This document shows positions 11,465-21,900 of a DNA stretch of 64,000 bases, piece by piece (position 1 is the first letter of the stretch; each line of letters opens with the position of its first letter). Under the pieces are notes generated by a model. It was not told where the DNA came from. It saw only the letters and a list, made by a program, of their open reading frames with translations, and made no database searches. Location: NCBI GenBank assembly GCA_949357655.1, contig CASHTG010000015.1:1984001-2048000 (forward strand), written 5' to 3'. The position numbers and the translations under genes are program-made. Source of the DNA: Parascedosporium putredinis (Eukaryota; Ascomycota; Sordariomycetes; Microascales; Microascaceae).

Positions 11465-13441
11465 TTACTCCATGCTTTTCTGCACCGAGCGTCTTAGGCG
11501 GCGGTTATACGCCTTTCTATCCTCGGGCTTCCCCCAATACAAGGCATGGGCCTCTGGGTTCACAATCGTTCGCGGGTCGTAGGCTGGGTCTTCCTCCTCC
11601 AACGTAGCAAATATGGCTGCGATGTGCGATCGGACATCCTCGCGCTTAGTGTGGTTGGGGAAATAGCAGATCGTGCCATCAGCGGCGATACGATGATGAA
11701 ATATCTTGGTTTCCATACGAACGCGCGGTTGTTCTTCTGGGAAGCGAGGGCTGAAATGCATCTTGATTCTGAACAAGCCGCCATCCAGGTTGGTCATTGG
11801 TGGTCCGAAATACGTGATCACCCATACAAAGGGGTTGTCATTCTCTAGTTGCACGTGGTGAGGGATGTCGTCTGCCTTGAACGCGCCAATGACCTGTTGG
11901 TACTGGTTGTGCAAGTTGACCGCAATCGTTCCCTCCCTGGCGCTCTCCTTGGCCCCTTCTACAGCCCACACCAGGAGCTCGGCATCTAGGGCCTTCTTGA
12001 CATTGCGAATACGGCGTTCGAGCTCCGAGTAGTTGAACTTTCCGTCCATCGTATTGCTTTGACCTTCAAAGGGCATCCTTGCAAAGGGCTGCCCGTCCTT
12101 GACCTCTTTTTTACCCTTTTTCGCAGCAGCGAGGTACGATTCATAATACCACAAAAAGCGCTGCTTGCATAAGTCTTTGAATGGCTCAAACGGCACGCTA
12201 GCCTCATCGATATCTTGCATGTCGATATCGATATCCTGCTGGGAAGCTGCAGACTTGGATGCCGCAGATGTTGTTCCGTCAGCGGCGAGCCCAAGGTATT
12301 CCTCCATCCTTTGCATCACCGATATCCTAAGCGTTTCGTGCCGAATCTAGGACTATTGTTAGCACGATACGCCCACATATCGAACACAGTAACTATCCAT
12401 GCTCCGCTCCACATACTTTTTGTACATAGTCGGCCTGATTCTTTTTATCGGAAAGCTCATTCGCATCTTCAAACCCGGGCTCGTTCTCATACGGATTCGA
12501 AGACATGAGGCTTTGGATGGAGAGGAGTATAGACTCCAGTCCTTGGGCTGCTGACCATTCCTCGCCTCTCTCGCCACGCCATGTCCTAGTATCTAGTGGT
12601 TAGTTCCGGATAAAGACGGGACGGCGGCTGTGATTAGTTGGGGCACGGGGGACTCTCGAGGAAGAGCCAAAAAAAAAAAAACGAACCCTAAGATGGATCT
12701 ATACGGAGTTAGTTGAGATTCGCTTAAGGGACTTGCAGATAAGAAGGGTATCTCACAGGCAAACCTTGCCACTGGAATATATGTTAGGGTTGAACCGACA
12801 CCGACCCGCATTTGTCGTGATTGCCGTAACATTGGGTGACTTTCTAGGATACTCTTTGAGGCCCAAAGTCAGCTTTCATTTCTGTAGACGAGGCTATTCA
12901 TGGCAAAGTCATGGGAGGGCGAGAGTCGAGTCGAAATGACGAACCTTTGTTAAATTTGGCCGTGAACTACTCGAGGGGAGACATTAGCACTTTTTCTCCT
13001 CTCCCTAGCTACCCAAAGCTCGGCTTAGGCGTACCTCAAAGAAGCCGAATTCATAAGGGGTCTCATGGGGTCCTATGATCAAGGCCTTTACATTTCGGAC
13101 ATCTGAATCTCGGCATGCGACGGCGAGAGCTGCGAATTCGGAGGGGAGCTCGGGTCAGCGGATGCAAACCAAACCGACGACAGGTCAGAAGACATTAGTG
13201 GGGAAACAAAGACAAATCTCACATAAATCCGAATCCTTTTGTATGTCACAAAGCTCCTGTGGATTTTAAAACAAGACCGTCAGTCTTGAGGTCGAAAAGC
13301 GCAGTCTGGGGAGAGAATTGTGGTTTTGGGGAAGCGCTTCGGCTCCGTGGGGCGTGGGCTGCGGGGTGCTCCTCCGCTGCACTTCGGCCTGAGCGCGGAC
13401 ACACTGACCTTGGTGATTCGGATAATCGACTGGTCAGCCAT
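11465..13441 (-). CDS. Tandem-domain ubiquitin-conjugating enzyme (UBE2Z-like UBC plus a second UBC fold)
   Basis: E2 enzymes carry ubiquitin-like proteins as a cysteine thioester. I assembled eight exons: 13441-13409, 13256-13223, 13129-13035, 12966-12945, 12853-12757, 12698-12687 (12 nt), 12585-12417 and 12346-11465. All phases close with no frameshift, giving 447 residues from MADQSIIRITK. The first UBC domain reads GPHETPYEFGFFEF, then YPRKSPNVTAITT, then FNPNIYSSGKVCLSILGTW, with active-site Cys at residue 93 and the UBE2Z/BIRC6-type LSIQSLMSSNPYENEPGFE. After an acidic linker comes a second UBC fold (about residues 305-440): GPPMTNLDGGLF, TKIFHHRIAADGTICYF, NPEAHALYWG. Here HPN is replaced by HHR and the candidate cysteine is residue 381. 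The stop lies inside GTAAGT; a further exon at 11366-11348 would extend the end by five residues. Divergent from RFC2. Confidence 0.9.
12669..12681. repeat. A13 homopolymer
   Basis: Thirteen A residues on the plus strand, inside the E2 intron following the micro-exon. Confidence 0.9.
12687..12698 (-). other. 12-nt micro-exon of the E2 gene
   Basis: ATCCATCTTAGG is flanked by TATAG upstream (12703-12699) and GTTCGT downstream (12686-12681). It supplies exactly the S-I-L and most of the G codon of the CLSILGTW motif right after the active-site cysteine. Without it the flanking exons join out of the family consensus. Introns on either side are 58 and 101 nt. Confidence 0.85.
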
Positions 13442-13607
13442 GACGGATGACCTCGCTCGAGGCGGCGGGTGCGGCTGAGATTGCCGGATGGTTTGGGAGA
13501 TAGGCCGAAGTTATGGGAAGATGAGATGTTCTTGAGTGAAGAAAAGCTGGTGCAGTTAGAGGCTGAAGTGGTGGGGTTGGAGTGGTTGCGCGATTGAAGA
13601 GTTAAAG

Positions 13608-13632
13608 GATGGTAGATGGTAGATGGTAGATG
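13608..13632. repeat. Short tandem repeat, ATGGTAG x3
   Basis: Three consecutive copies of a 7-bp unit in the upstream region of the E2 gene. Confidence 0.85.
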
Positions 13633-14900
13633 GGAGGGAGAGCTATTCATATCTCCAAACGAGAAGTGGAATGGTGGGCACCTTTTGCTCCCAGGCTTAG
13701 CCTCAAAATTGATGACAGTGAGGAGTGAAGTATCGTTGTAGCACGAGGGCATGAAAGAAAGACCGAAACTACAAGCCCAGGCAACCGCAGGCTGGGAAAG
13801 CTTCAATCTTCCAGTTGTTCGGGGAAGGAGGGGTGATGCGGGGCAACTTTCAATGAATCCTCAATGAGGGCAGTCACGGCTCCTGGCAGGGCTTTGGAGG
13901 CTGGGATTCAATGGCCCGACCCCATCTGAACACTGCAAGTGTACAGGTGCATGTGGGTACCACTTTACAAATTTGTACTGTAGAATGTACTGGTTGGGCA
14001 TATTCGCAGCAATTGGCCCGCTAGCATAGGCGCGGACAAGCGCCAGTGGCCCCAGAGCTGGATCAATCAATCTGGTGAAACCGATTCGGTCGGGCCCAGT
14101 CAGCGAGGAGCAACCAAGGCCGTCACTGGTAGTGGCTCTTATTCGCTCTAGCCTGGATGGACGAGCCGTGCCTGCGATATTAAGGCTACGAAACTGCCTC
14201 TTCCGGGAATGGTGATGGACCAAGTATCCATAGTAAGCTCGGCTCAGCTCATCAAGCTGCCCTGCGGTCTGCCTTGTCGACGGCGCGACTGCTGCTCTAG
14301 CAAACTAAGGATTAGTGTTTGCCTTCATTTTCCAGACTAAATTTCTTCTTCTCCAACCTGATGTTCCTATCCTACCTTGTAGATTGGTGGCTTAGATTTG
14401 ACTTAAAAGATGCCTTGGGGTTCTCAAAACAGGCAGCAAAGGCGGCACTTGGGATGGCGAAAACAGAAGTGAAGTTCTTTAAAGGTGTGTCTGTCGTCAT
14501 CTCTAGGCACACCCACAGCATCGTAGTAAGAAGAACTTGGTATAAACTTGGTATACGCTTTTAGAAAGCTACCCTAAATAAAGATCTTGGAACATCCAAC
14601 TAAGTAAACCATGGCTGAATGAGAAGAGGTGGGGTTATTGTGAATCAATCCATCGACCTCTTTGACATCCATCCAGGATCAATCTATCAATTCCATTGAA
14701 TTGCACCTGGAAGCCTGAGCCAATGAATTAAGCCAGTGCTGAGGGCAGGAATGTTATAGCAATAGTGGGGGATAACAAAGCTGCCAGGGTGCTTGCGTCA
14801 ATGTGTTGGCGAGCACAGCCAGTTTTCCCATAGTGAACGGGCCTTGACGCCACAGCCCCGCGTTGGCACATTCACCTCAGCTGGCGCTGAGTCGCGCTCA

Positions 14901-14906
14901 ACGCGT
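14901..14906. promoter_or_regulatory. Candidate MCB element (ACGCGT) upstream of RFC2
   Basis: A perfect palindromic ACGCGT lies 180 bp before the RFC2 start codon. ACGCGT is the core of MluI cell-cycle boxes bound by MBF (Mbp1/Swi6-type) factors at G1/S replication genes in yeasts. Site and placement are seen; regulation is inferred. Confidence 0.45.
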
Positions 14907-15085
14907 CACACTTCAACTGCACCGACTTTAATTGCTTCGAATTTCTTGCCCAAACCCCCGAATTTTCTAAATCGACCACAATTACCACCAGCTATCCGAT
15001 TCCATCACCGAGCCAGAGAATAATTCGATTTTCTGAATAGTACTTTCATTAAATCGACAGCTCTTGACTTGGGCCCAGGATCACC

Positions 15086-16442
15086 ATGGCGAGCTTCTTT
15101 GACCTCAAAAACAGGAAGCAGAACGGCGTGAGCGGTCAAAAGCAGGACAAGTCCGACAAGTCTGGGCAACCACCCAGAGCCCAGCCCTGGGTTGAGAAAT
15201 AGTCAGTTGCCTCTGCAACACCATGAAACTTGTACGGAATTGAGCTGATACGTCTTCGTGTCCAGTCGCCCAAAGACCCTTAGCGATGTGGCCGCCCAGG
15301 ATCACACGACAGCCGTCCTTCAAAGGACATTGCAGGCCTCAATGTGCGTTTAAATCCCCGGCGTCCCCTCGATGTCCCTTTAGAAGCAGATCCTGACACC
15401 CTCTCTCCTTGTAGCTGCCCCATATGCTGTTTTACGGACCCCCTGGGACGGGTAAGACCTCGACGGTTCTTGCGCTCGCAAAGAACTCTATGGGCCCGAG
15501 CTCATGAAGTCCCGTGTCCTCGAGCTCAATGCCTCGGATGAGCGCGGTATCTCTATCGTCAGAGAAAAGTCAAAGATTTCGCTCGCATGCAGCTCACGAA
15601 CCCGCCGCCTGGATACAAGTCGAAATACCCCTGCCCGCCGTTCAAGATCATCATCCTCGACGAAGCAGACTCAATGACGCAAGATGCCCAAAGTGCCCTT
15701 CGCCGTACCATGGAAACATACAGCAAAATCACCCGTTTTTGTCTCATTTGCAATTACGTTACTCGAATCATTGACCCTCTGGCTAGTCGATGCAGTAAAT
15801 TCAGATTCAAGAGTTTGGATCAGTCCAATGCCAAGGCGCGACTTCGGGAGATCGCCGAGAAGGAAGGCGTTCCGGTGGAAAACGAAGCCTTGGACGCTCT
15901 GATAAAGTGTAGCGAGGGTGATTTGCGAAAAGCCATCACCTTTCTTCAGAGCGCTGCCCGGTTAGTCGGGTCTTTGGCTGGTGGCGTGGATAAAGATGGG
16001 GATGAAGAAATGGAAGTTGAGAAGAAAGCGGTCACTGCCAAGATCATTGAGGATATCGCTGGTGTCATACCGGACGCGACGATCGACACGCTGGTCAAAG
16101 CCATTAGGCCCCGAGGCACTGGTGCAGCGTACACACCAGTTGCCAAAGTGGTCGAAACGATGGTTGCCGATGGTTGGAGCGCTGGCCAGGTCCTGAATCA
16201 GGTACGTATGATGCCAACATCCTCCCAACTTTTGTATCTGATGTGTGGTTTCTGTTGGCTAACCAACCCACCCTCAGCTGTACCAAACCATTGTCTATGA
16301 CGAGACAATTCCTGACAAGCAGAAGAACAAAATTGTCATGGTTTTCTCGGAAATTGACAAACGGCTGGTTGATGGGGCCAGCGAGCACTTATCAATCTTA
16401 GATATGGCTTTGAGGATATCTGCTATAATGGCTGGTCAATAG
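15086..16442 (+). CDS. rfc2: Replication factor C subunit 2 (clamp-loader AAA+ ATPase)
   Basis: A small subunit of the RFC complex that loads PCNA at primer-template junctions in the nucleus; closest to S. cerevisiae Rfc2 and human RFC4. Exons: 15086-15201, 15266-15343, 15415-16201, 16278-16442. Motifs in order: QPWVEKYRPKTL (RFC box), [13 protein letters not shown] (Walker A), [28 protein letters not shown] (Walker B), [10 protein letters not shown], the SRC finger [10 protein letters not shown], then the RFC C-terminal collar. YRP is split by intron 1. Three one-base deletions break the frame (at 15341-15342, near 15483, near 15569). With them restored the protein is 382 residues, as expected for the family. 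The Rfc4-type alternative is excluded by the sequence around [13 protein letters not shown] candidate MCB site lies upstream. Confidence 0.95.
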
Positions 16443-16709
16443 GATAAGATTCACGAAAATGGGGTAGAAGGAGTCACCACGGTTGGCGTTTTTTTCTTCA
16501 AAGGGATTGGTTGCCTAGGACTTGAACTGTCACGTTGTACTGCTATTGATCTAGACTGGTCTTATAAAAGTCTATGGGTGGAAAATGGAGATTGCCCAGA
16601 TTCCTATTTGTTTCGTGGTCCCGCCCCTATCTCCCCTACCTCCCCTACCTTGTCCCCTCCCTTATTTCTGTTGTCGTGGCTACTCCATGCTACAATTAAC
16701 CTACTTCTC

Positions 16710-18245
16710 TCAGGGTCGAGGTTTAGGGCCTAGAAGGCCGAGGTCGAGGGCCAGATCTGCCCAAGGATCGCCTTGTGAGATTGAGGCTGAATCTCCATTT
16801 ACTTCTCCAAACAGACTGGCAATCTCGGTCAAGGTCTTGTTGATGCTTTCTATGCCCACCTGACCATCCTCTATGCTCTCGGCCACGGTTTCCATGGTTG
16901 CGATTCTGGCAGAATCCGAGGCAAAGACCCAGGGTTTGATCTGGCTTGAGAGGTCTGGCTGGTCTGAGACGGCAGCTGTCAAGTGATCTAATGAGCCTGG
17001 ATTCAAGTGTTTGGCTCGTTCCGAGGCTGGCCAAGGGAATTGGGGAAGAAGTTGGCTCTCTGGCACTAAGTGGTCGATGATTTGGCATGCCTCTTTGAGC
17101 TGTTTCGCGAGTGCCACGTTGAAATGTGATTTATATGCTATGACGGCCTTCTGAGCTGCGGTTAATTCGGATAGTTTAGAGAGATAAGGTAGTAGGAGGT
17201 ATGATGCCGTGCCAGAAGACCCTTCAGTCGTGGCCGGTGACTCCTGCGGTTGCCTGACAGGCGGCTCTGCGACGGGCCTCGCAGACATGGATACGGGCTC
17301 TTTCAGTGCAGCCACGAGAGACTTTCGGGCGGCGACATAGAGTTGGTAACTCTCCTTAACAGTTCCCAGCTTTGTCATTATGGTTTGGCGTGTCTTCTTC
17401 GCTACCTCATCTTCTTCGCCAGGCTTTTCGCCGCTGGTACTGGGACCATGACTCGAATCCGAGTCGTGGCCTGCATCTGAATCATCAGCGTTGGTCGAGG
17501 CCTTGCTTAGCTCCGATTCAATCCAGTTGATGAGCTCATTGCGCGTGGTGTCGAGAGCCCGAGCCTTGGCAGAGGGGGTAACGGATCTGGGGTCCAGCGA
17601 AATTTGTGACTTGAGAGTTTGGAGATATTGCTCTTCCCGCGTGAGGAGCAGCTTGGATTTGAGTAGGACCTTGTCTAACTTTTCGACTAAGCTGGCTAGA
17701 TCGCGCCGGTCCGCGTTCTCGTCCATTGCCAGGCTGTCGACAATCTCGCGAGGGACCTTCACGAGCGGTCTAAGGTCCTTGAAGATGGGCTTCAGAGACA
17801 GGAAGTCTGGATTTGTAGCAGGCTTCTCCGAGAGAATATCAATGTGCCGCTCCAGGGTACCTAGCCGAGCCGACTTTTCTTGCTGGTTGATCAGGTGGAG
17901 CTTGTCGTCGAGAATCTCGTACCGATTAGGTTTGATAACAGGCCCGGCAGGTTGGTTCAGCTGAGTGTGGGCTTTTCGAACAGTCTCAAACTCTTCCAAG
18001 GCTTTGGAGTTGGCTGCCGAAGCCTTGAAGAATTCTTGAGTGGCGCCGCGAATTCCTTGATATGGCTCGGAAATATTTGCCGAGGCGTCGATGAGGCAAA
18101 GAGGCCCGCCAGGGCGGCTACCCTCAACCGTCGATTGCAAATGATATGCGATGACACGTCGGACATGCTCGGCCTGCTCTCTGGGCTTTACATATACAGC
18201 CATGCTCTGCTGCACGAGCTTCACGGTTTCCTCTGGTGAGGGCAT
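16710..18245 (-). CDS. Conserved fungal protein, 511 aa, function unknown
   Basis: A clean, intron-free 511-residue frame starting at an ATG at 18245. I do not recognise the family. The N-terminal third (MPSPEETVKLVQQSMAVYVK, QAEHVRRVIAYHLQS) and the middle are predicted mostly helical with heptad-like Leu spacing (residues about 150-230), followed by a Ser/Asp/His-rich acidic linker near 250-275, and a helical C-terminal third. There is no signal peptide or membrane segment. The absence of catalytic motifs suggests a scaffold or complex subunit; this is inference. It is convergent with RFC2, with only 267 bp between stop codons, and divergent from BRR2. It is the longest unrecognised intact gene in the window. 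Confidence 0.75.
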   Translation of the reverse strand: MPSPEETVKLVQQSMAVYVKPREQAEHVRRVIAYHLQSTVEGSRPGGPLCLIDASANISEPYQGIRGATQEFFKASAANSKALEEFETVRKAHTQLNQPAGPVIKPNRYEILDDKLHLINQQEKSARLGTLERHIDILSEKPATNPDFLSLKPIFKDLRPLVKVPREIVDSLAMDENADRRDLASLVEKLDKVLLKSKLLLTREEQYLQTLKSQISLDPRSVTPSAKARALDTTRNELINWIESELSKASTNADDSDAGHDSDSSHGPSTSGEKPGEEDEVAKKTRQTIMTKLGTVKESYQLYVAARKSLVAALKEPVSMSARPVAEPPVRQPQESPATTEGSSGTASYLLLPYLSKLSELTAAQKAVIAYKSHFNVALAKQLKEACQIIDHLVPESQLLPQFPWPASERAKHLNPGSLDHLTAAVSDQPDLSSQIKPWVFASDSARIATMETVAESIEDGQVGIESINKTLTEIASLFGEVNGDSASISQGDPWADLALDLGLLGPKPRP

Positions 18246-18934
18246 CGTGTCCCAAAGCTTTGGGCAGATGATTTAGAGAGGAACGCCGGTTATATCGAGC
18301 TTGCGTTCTCGGTGTTAGATTCCAGATTCTAGGAATGACGAGAAAGGGTGATAAGAGACTTGCTGCCTTTTTCTTCTTCCTAGGGGATTTTCATTTACGG
18401 GTTGAGTGAGCCGCTTGGGAAAGCCCAACAATTCGGCCAATCCTAGAGGAAGAAGAGCTTCGACTTGCAGCTTGTCAAAGTGGAAGCTCTCATCAATGCG
18501 GGACTTACAGTGGTGTGTGGGGCGTTGTTGCTGGTCCACCTTCTAAGAGCACTAATAGCTCCAGTGGCCGGGCTCTGGCGGGGCTCCGTATGTTGCAACA
18601 CGTGGTCACGTGCCACACTGTGTACGGCGGCCTGGATGGTGCGCCTGTTGACGTTGTCCCGCAACGGCTACCGCAGCACAGCAAAGAAGACCATCAATAA
18701 GAATTCCGCCCACCTCAAAAAAATCTACGATACCTTGGTGTAGGCGACAGTGGATGAACTTTTCAACCTCAACCCATCAATTCGCGATATCTTGCCGTGC
18801 ACTCTAGTCTGCGTCCTCGTTAAGAGGACTGCTACTTGAAACGACGGGAGAGCTGACCCAAACAGCCCCGATTCGAGTGCGCCATACAATAACCCATCAA
18901 TCACCACCGACTCATCGTCGCGAAATCGCCCACC
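18246..18934. promoter_or_regulatory. Divergent upstream region of the 511-aa gene and BRR2
   Basis: 689 bp between two divergent ATGs. No gene or clear regulatory motif recognised. Confidence 0.5.
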
Positions 18935-21900
18935 ATGGCGGACCCACGAGATGTGTCGCAGTACAAGTACTCGGCCATGTCTAACCTTGTCCTCAAGGTG
19001 GACAGGAGGCTCATCAACAGGCCCACGGACAAAGCGACTGGCGAGCCTGAGTCTATCGCCGGCCGTTTGACCATCAAGGATATGGGTTCCCGCGTCGCGC
19101 CCGACTCTGCGCCAAAACCTAAGAAACCCACCGCACTACCAGACGTCGAGAGGGGTAGTATACAAGAAGGCCGAGATGTTTTATTAAGGGAACAGAGGAA
19201 ACGCAAGGCTGATAGCCAGCTGCGGGGCACCGGAATTCTAGGCGCGGCCGATCTTGCCATTGAAGGCATCCAATACCGTCCTCGGACCGCCGCGACGCGC
19301 GCGACGTTTGATCTCATCCTAACCCTCGTTGCGAGCAGTCTCGGCGATGTGCCCTACGAAGTCGTGCGAAGCGCAGCGGATGCCGTTTTGGAATACCTTA
19401 AAGATGAGGACATGAAGGACTTTGACAAGAAAAAGGAGGTCGACGAGATTCTTGGGATAACGCTGAATCCCAAGCAATTCAACGACCTCGTCAACCTGGG
19501 CAAAAAATTACCGATTATGATGCGCAGGACGACGATGAGGACGACAAGGCGTCCCAAGGAAGCGCCACCTTGGATGACCGCCAAGGTGTCGCTGTTGCTT
19601 TCGAGGATGAGGATGAGGAAGACGACATCGTTCCCGAAGTCCGCGACTACTCCTCCGAAGATGATGAAGCAGAAAGCGACGAAGATGATGCTACTAAAGA
19701 AGCCGACGGCGCGGAGGCGGAGGCGTTACAAGTCGGAGACGAGATGATCCTGGATTCTGCTGATGGCGCGAGAGATGCGAAGGAGGACGGCATGTCCGTC
19801 CCAGCGCGAGAGGTGGATGCGTTCTGGCTCCAAAGGCAAGTGGGCAAGATATATCCTGATCCCAAGGAGCAGCACGACAAGACCCAGGATGCTCTCGGGA
19901 TACTCTCCGGAGAGCCTGATGAACCAGGCGGCGAAGAGAAGCCCTTGCGCGAGATTGAGAATGATCTCATGGAGCTTTTTGAATATGAGCATCACGAGCT
20001 CGTTCAGCTTCTGATAGAGAACCGGGAAAAGGTTGTCTGGTTGACGAAGCTCGCCCGTGCGGAGAATAGCGATGATCGCGCAGCTGTTGAGCGCGAGATG
20101 GCCTCCGAAGGACTGCAGTGGATTCTGAACGAGCTGTACGGGAAAAAGCCCGACGACGACAAGAAGAAAAAGGTCGATATCAAGATGGACCTCGATGCGC
20201 CCGGCTCATCTGCCAATGGTGCGGGCAAGCCCGAGAAGCCGGACGGCCAGTTAGTCGGGGGCTGCAACCTCGCAAACTAATCAACCTCGACAACCTCGTC
20301 TTCGACCAGGGCAACCATCTCATGACAAACCCAAAGGTCAGGTTGCCCGAGGGCTCGACAAAGCGCACTTTCAAGGGCTACGAGGAGATCCACGTTCCCG
20401 CACCCAAGAAGCGATCCGACCCCAACGACCCCCTCATTCCCATCACAGAAATGCCAGAGTGGGCTCGTGTTCCCTTTAGCACCGCCAAGTCATTGAACCG
20501 AATCCAGTCCAAATGTTACCCGACTGCGTTCCAGGATGACGGCAACATGTTGATTTGTGCCCCCACCGGTAGTGGAAAGACCAACGTGGCCATGCTCACG
20601 ATCCTCCGAGAGGTCGGCAAACACCGTAACCCCGAGACCGGAACCATTGATCTTGACAGCTTCAAAATTGTCTACATTGCTCCCCTTAAGGCCCTCGTCC
20701 AGGAGCAGGTTGGCAACTTTGGCAAGCGGCTGCAGCCCTATGGCATCACCGTTTCAGAGCTTACCGGCGACCGCCAGCTCACGAAGCAACAAATCGCCGA
20801 GACTCAGATCATCGTCACCACCCCGAAAAGTGGGATGTCATTACCAGAAAAGCGACGGACCTTTCTTATACCAATCTTGTGCGCCTGATCATAATAGACG
20901 AGATCCATCTCCTCCACGATGATCGCGGGCCGGTTTTGGAGAGTATTGTCAGCCGTACCATTCGTAAAACCGAGCAGACGGGCGACCCCGTTCGTCTTGT
21001 CGGTCTCTCGGCCACCCTCCCCAACTTCAGGGATGTTGCCAGCTTCCTCCGGGTTGACATGAAGACGGGCCTGTTCCATTTTGATGGATCGTTCCGCCCT
21101 TGCCCCCTCCGCCAGGAATTTATCGGTGTGACGGACCGCAAGGCGATCAAGCAGCTCAAGACCATGAATGATGTCACCTACAATAAGGTCTTGGAGCATG
21201 TCGGCACGAATAGAAACCAGATGCTCATCTTTGTCCATTCGAGAAAGGACACTGCCAAAACTGCGCGCTACATCCGTGACAAGGCTCTTGAGATGGACAC
21301 CATCAACCAGATTCTGCGGCACGACGCTGGCAGTCGCGCAATCCTGAACGAAGCTTCCGAGCAGGCGACCGACAAGGACCTCAAGGACATTTTGCCGTAC
21401 GGTTTCGGTATCCACCATGCAGGCATGAACCGAGCTGATCGCGCGGATGTCGAAGACCTTTTCGCCCAAGGGTCGATCCAGGTTCTTGTCTGCACCGCCA
21501 CCTTGGCGTGGGGTGTGAATCTGCCTGCCCATACCGTCATCATCAAGGGAACGCAAGTCTACTCCCCGGAGAAGGGTAGCTGGGTTGAGCTTAACCCGCA
21601 GGACGTGCTGCAGATGCTTGGTCGTGCAGGTCGCCCGCAGTTCGACACCTATGGCGAGGGCATCATAATTACCACCCAAAGCGAGATGACTTACTATTTG
21701 TCTCTCCTGAACCAGCAGCTGCCAATCGAGAGTCAGTTTGTGAGTCGCTTGGTGGATAACCTGAATGCCGAGATTGTCCTGGGCAATATTCGCACACGCG
21801 ACGAGGGCGTAGAGTGGCTCGGCTATACGTACCTCTTCGTCCGCATGCTTCGGTCGCCTGGTCTCTACCAGGTCGGTGCAGAGTACGAGGATGATTCCGC

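Larger units (their letters stand above)
13442..15085. promoter_or_regulatory. Divergent upstream region of the E2 and RFC2 genes
   Basis: 1.6 kb between two divergent start codons. It holds a short tandem repeat of the 7-mer ATGGTAG (about 13608-13632, three copies) and, near RFC2, an MluI-type box at 14901. Open frames such as 13861-14223 (minus) have no recognisable product. I see no gene. Confidence 0.5.

Noticed and set aside
13861..14223. A 120-codon minus-strand frame in the E2/RFC2 upstream region
   Set aside because: No homology that I can recognise, biased composition, no splice or start context.
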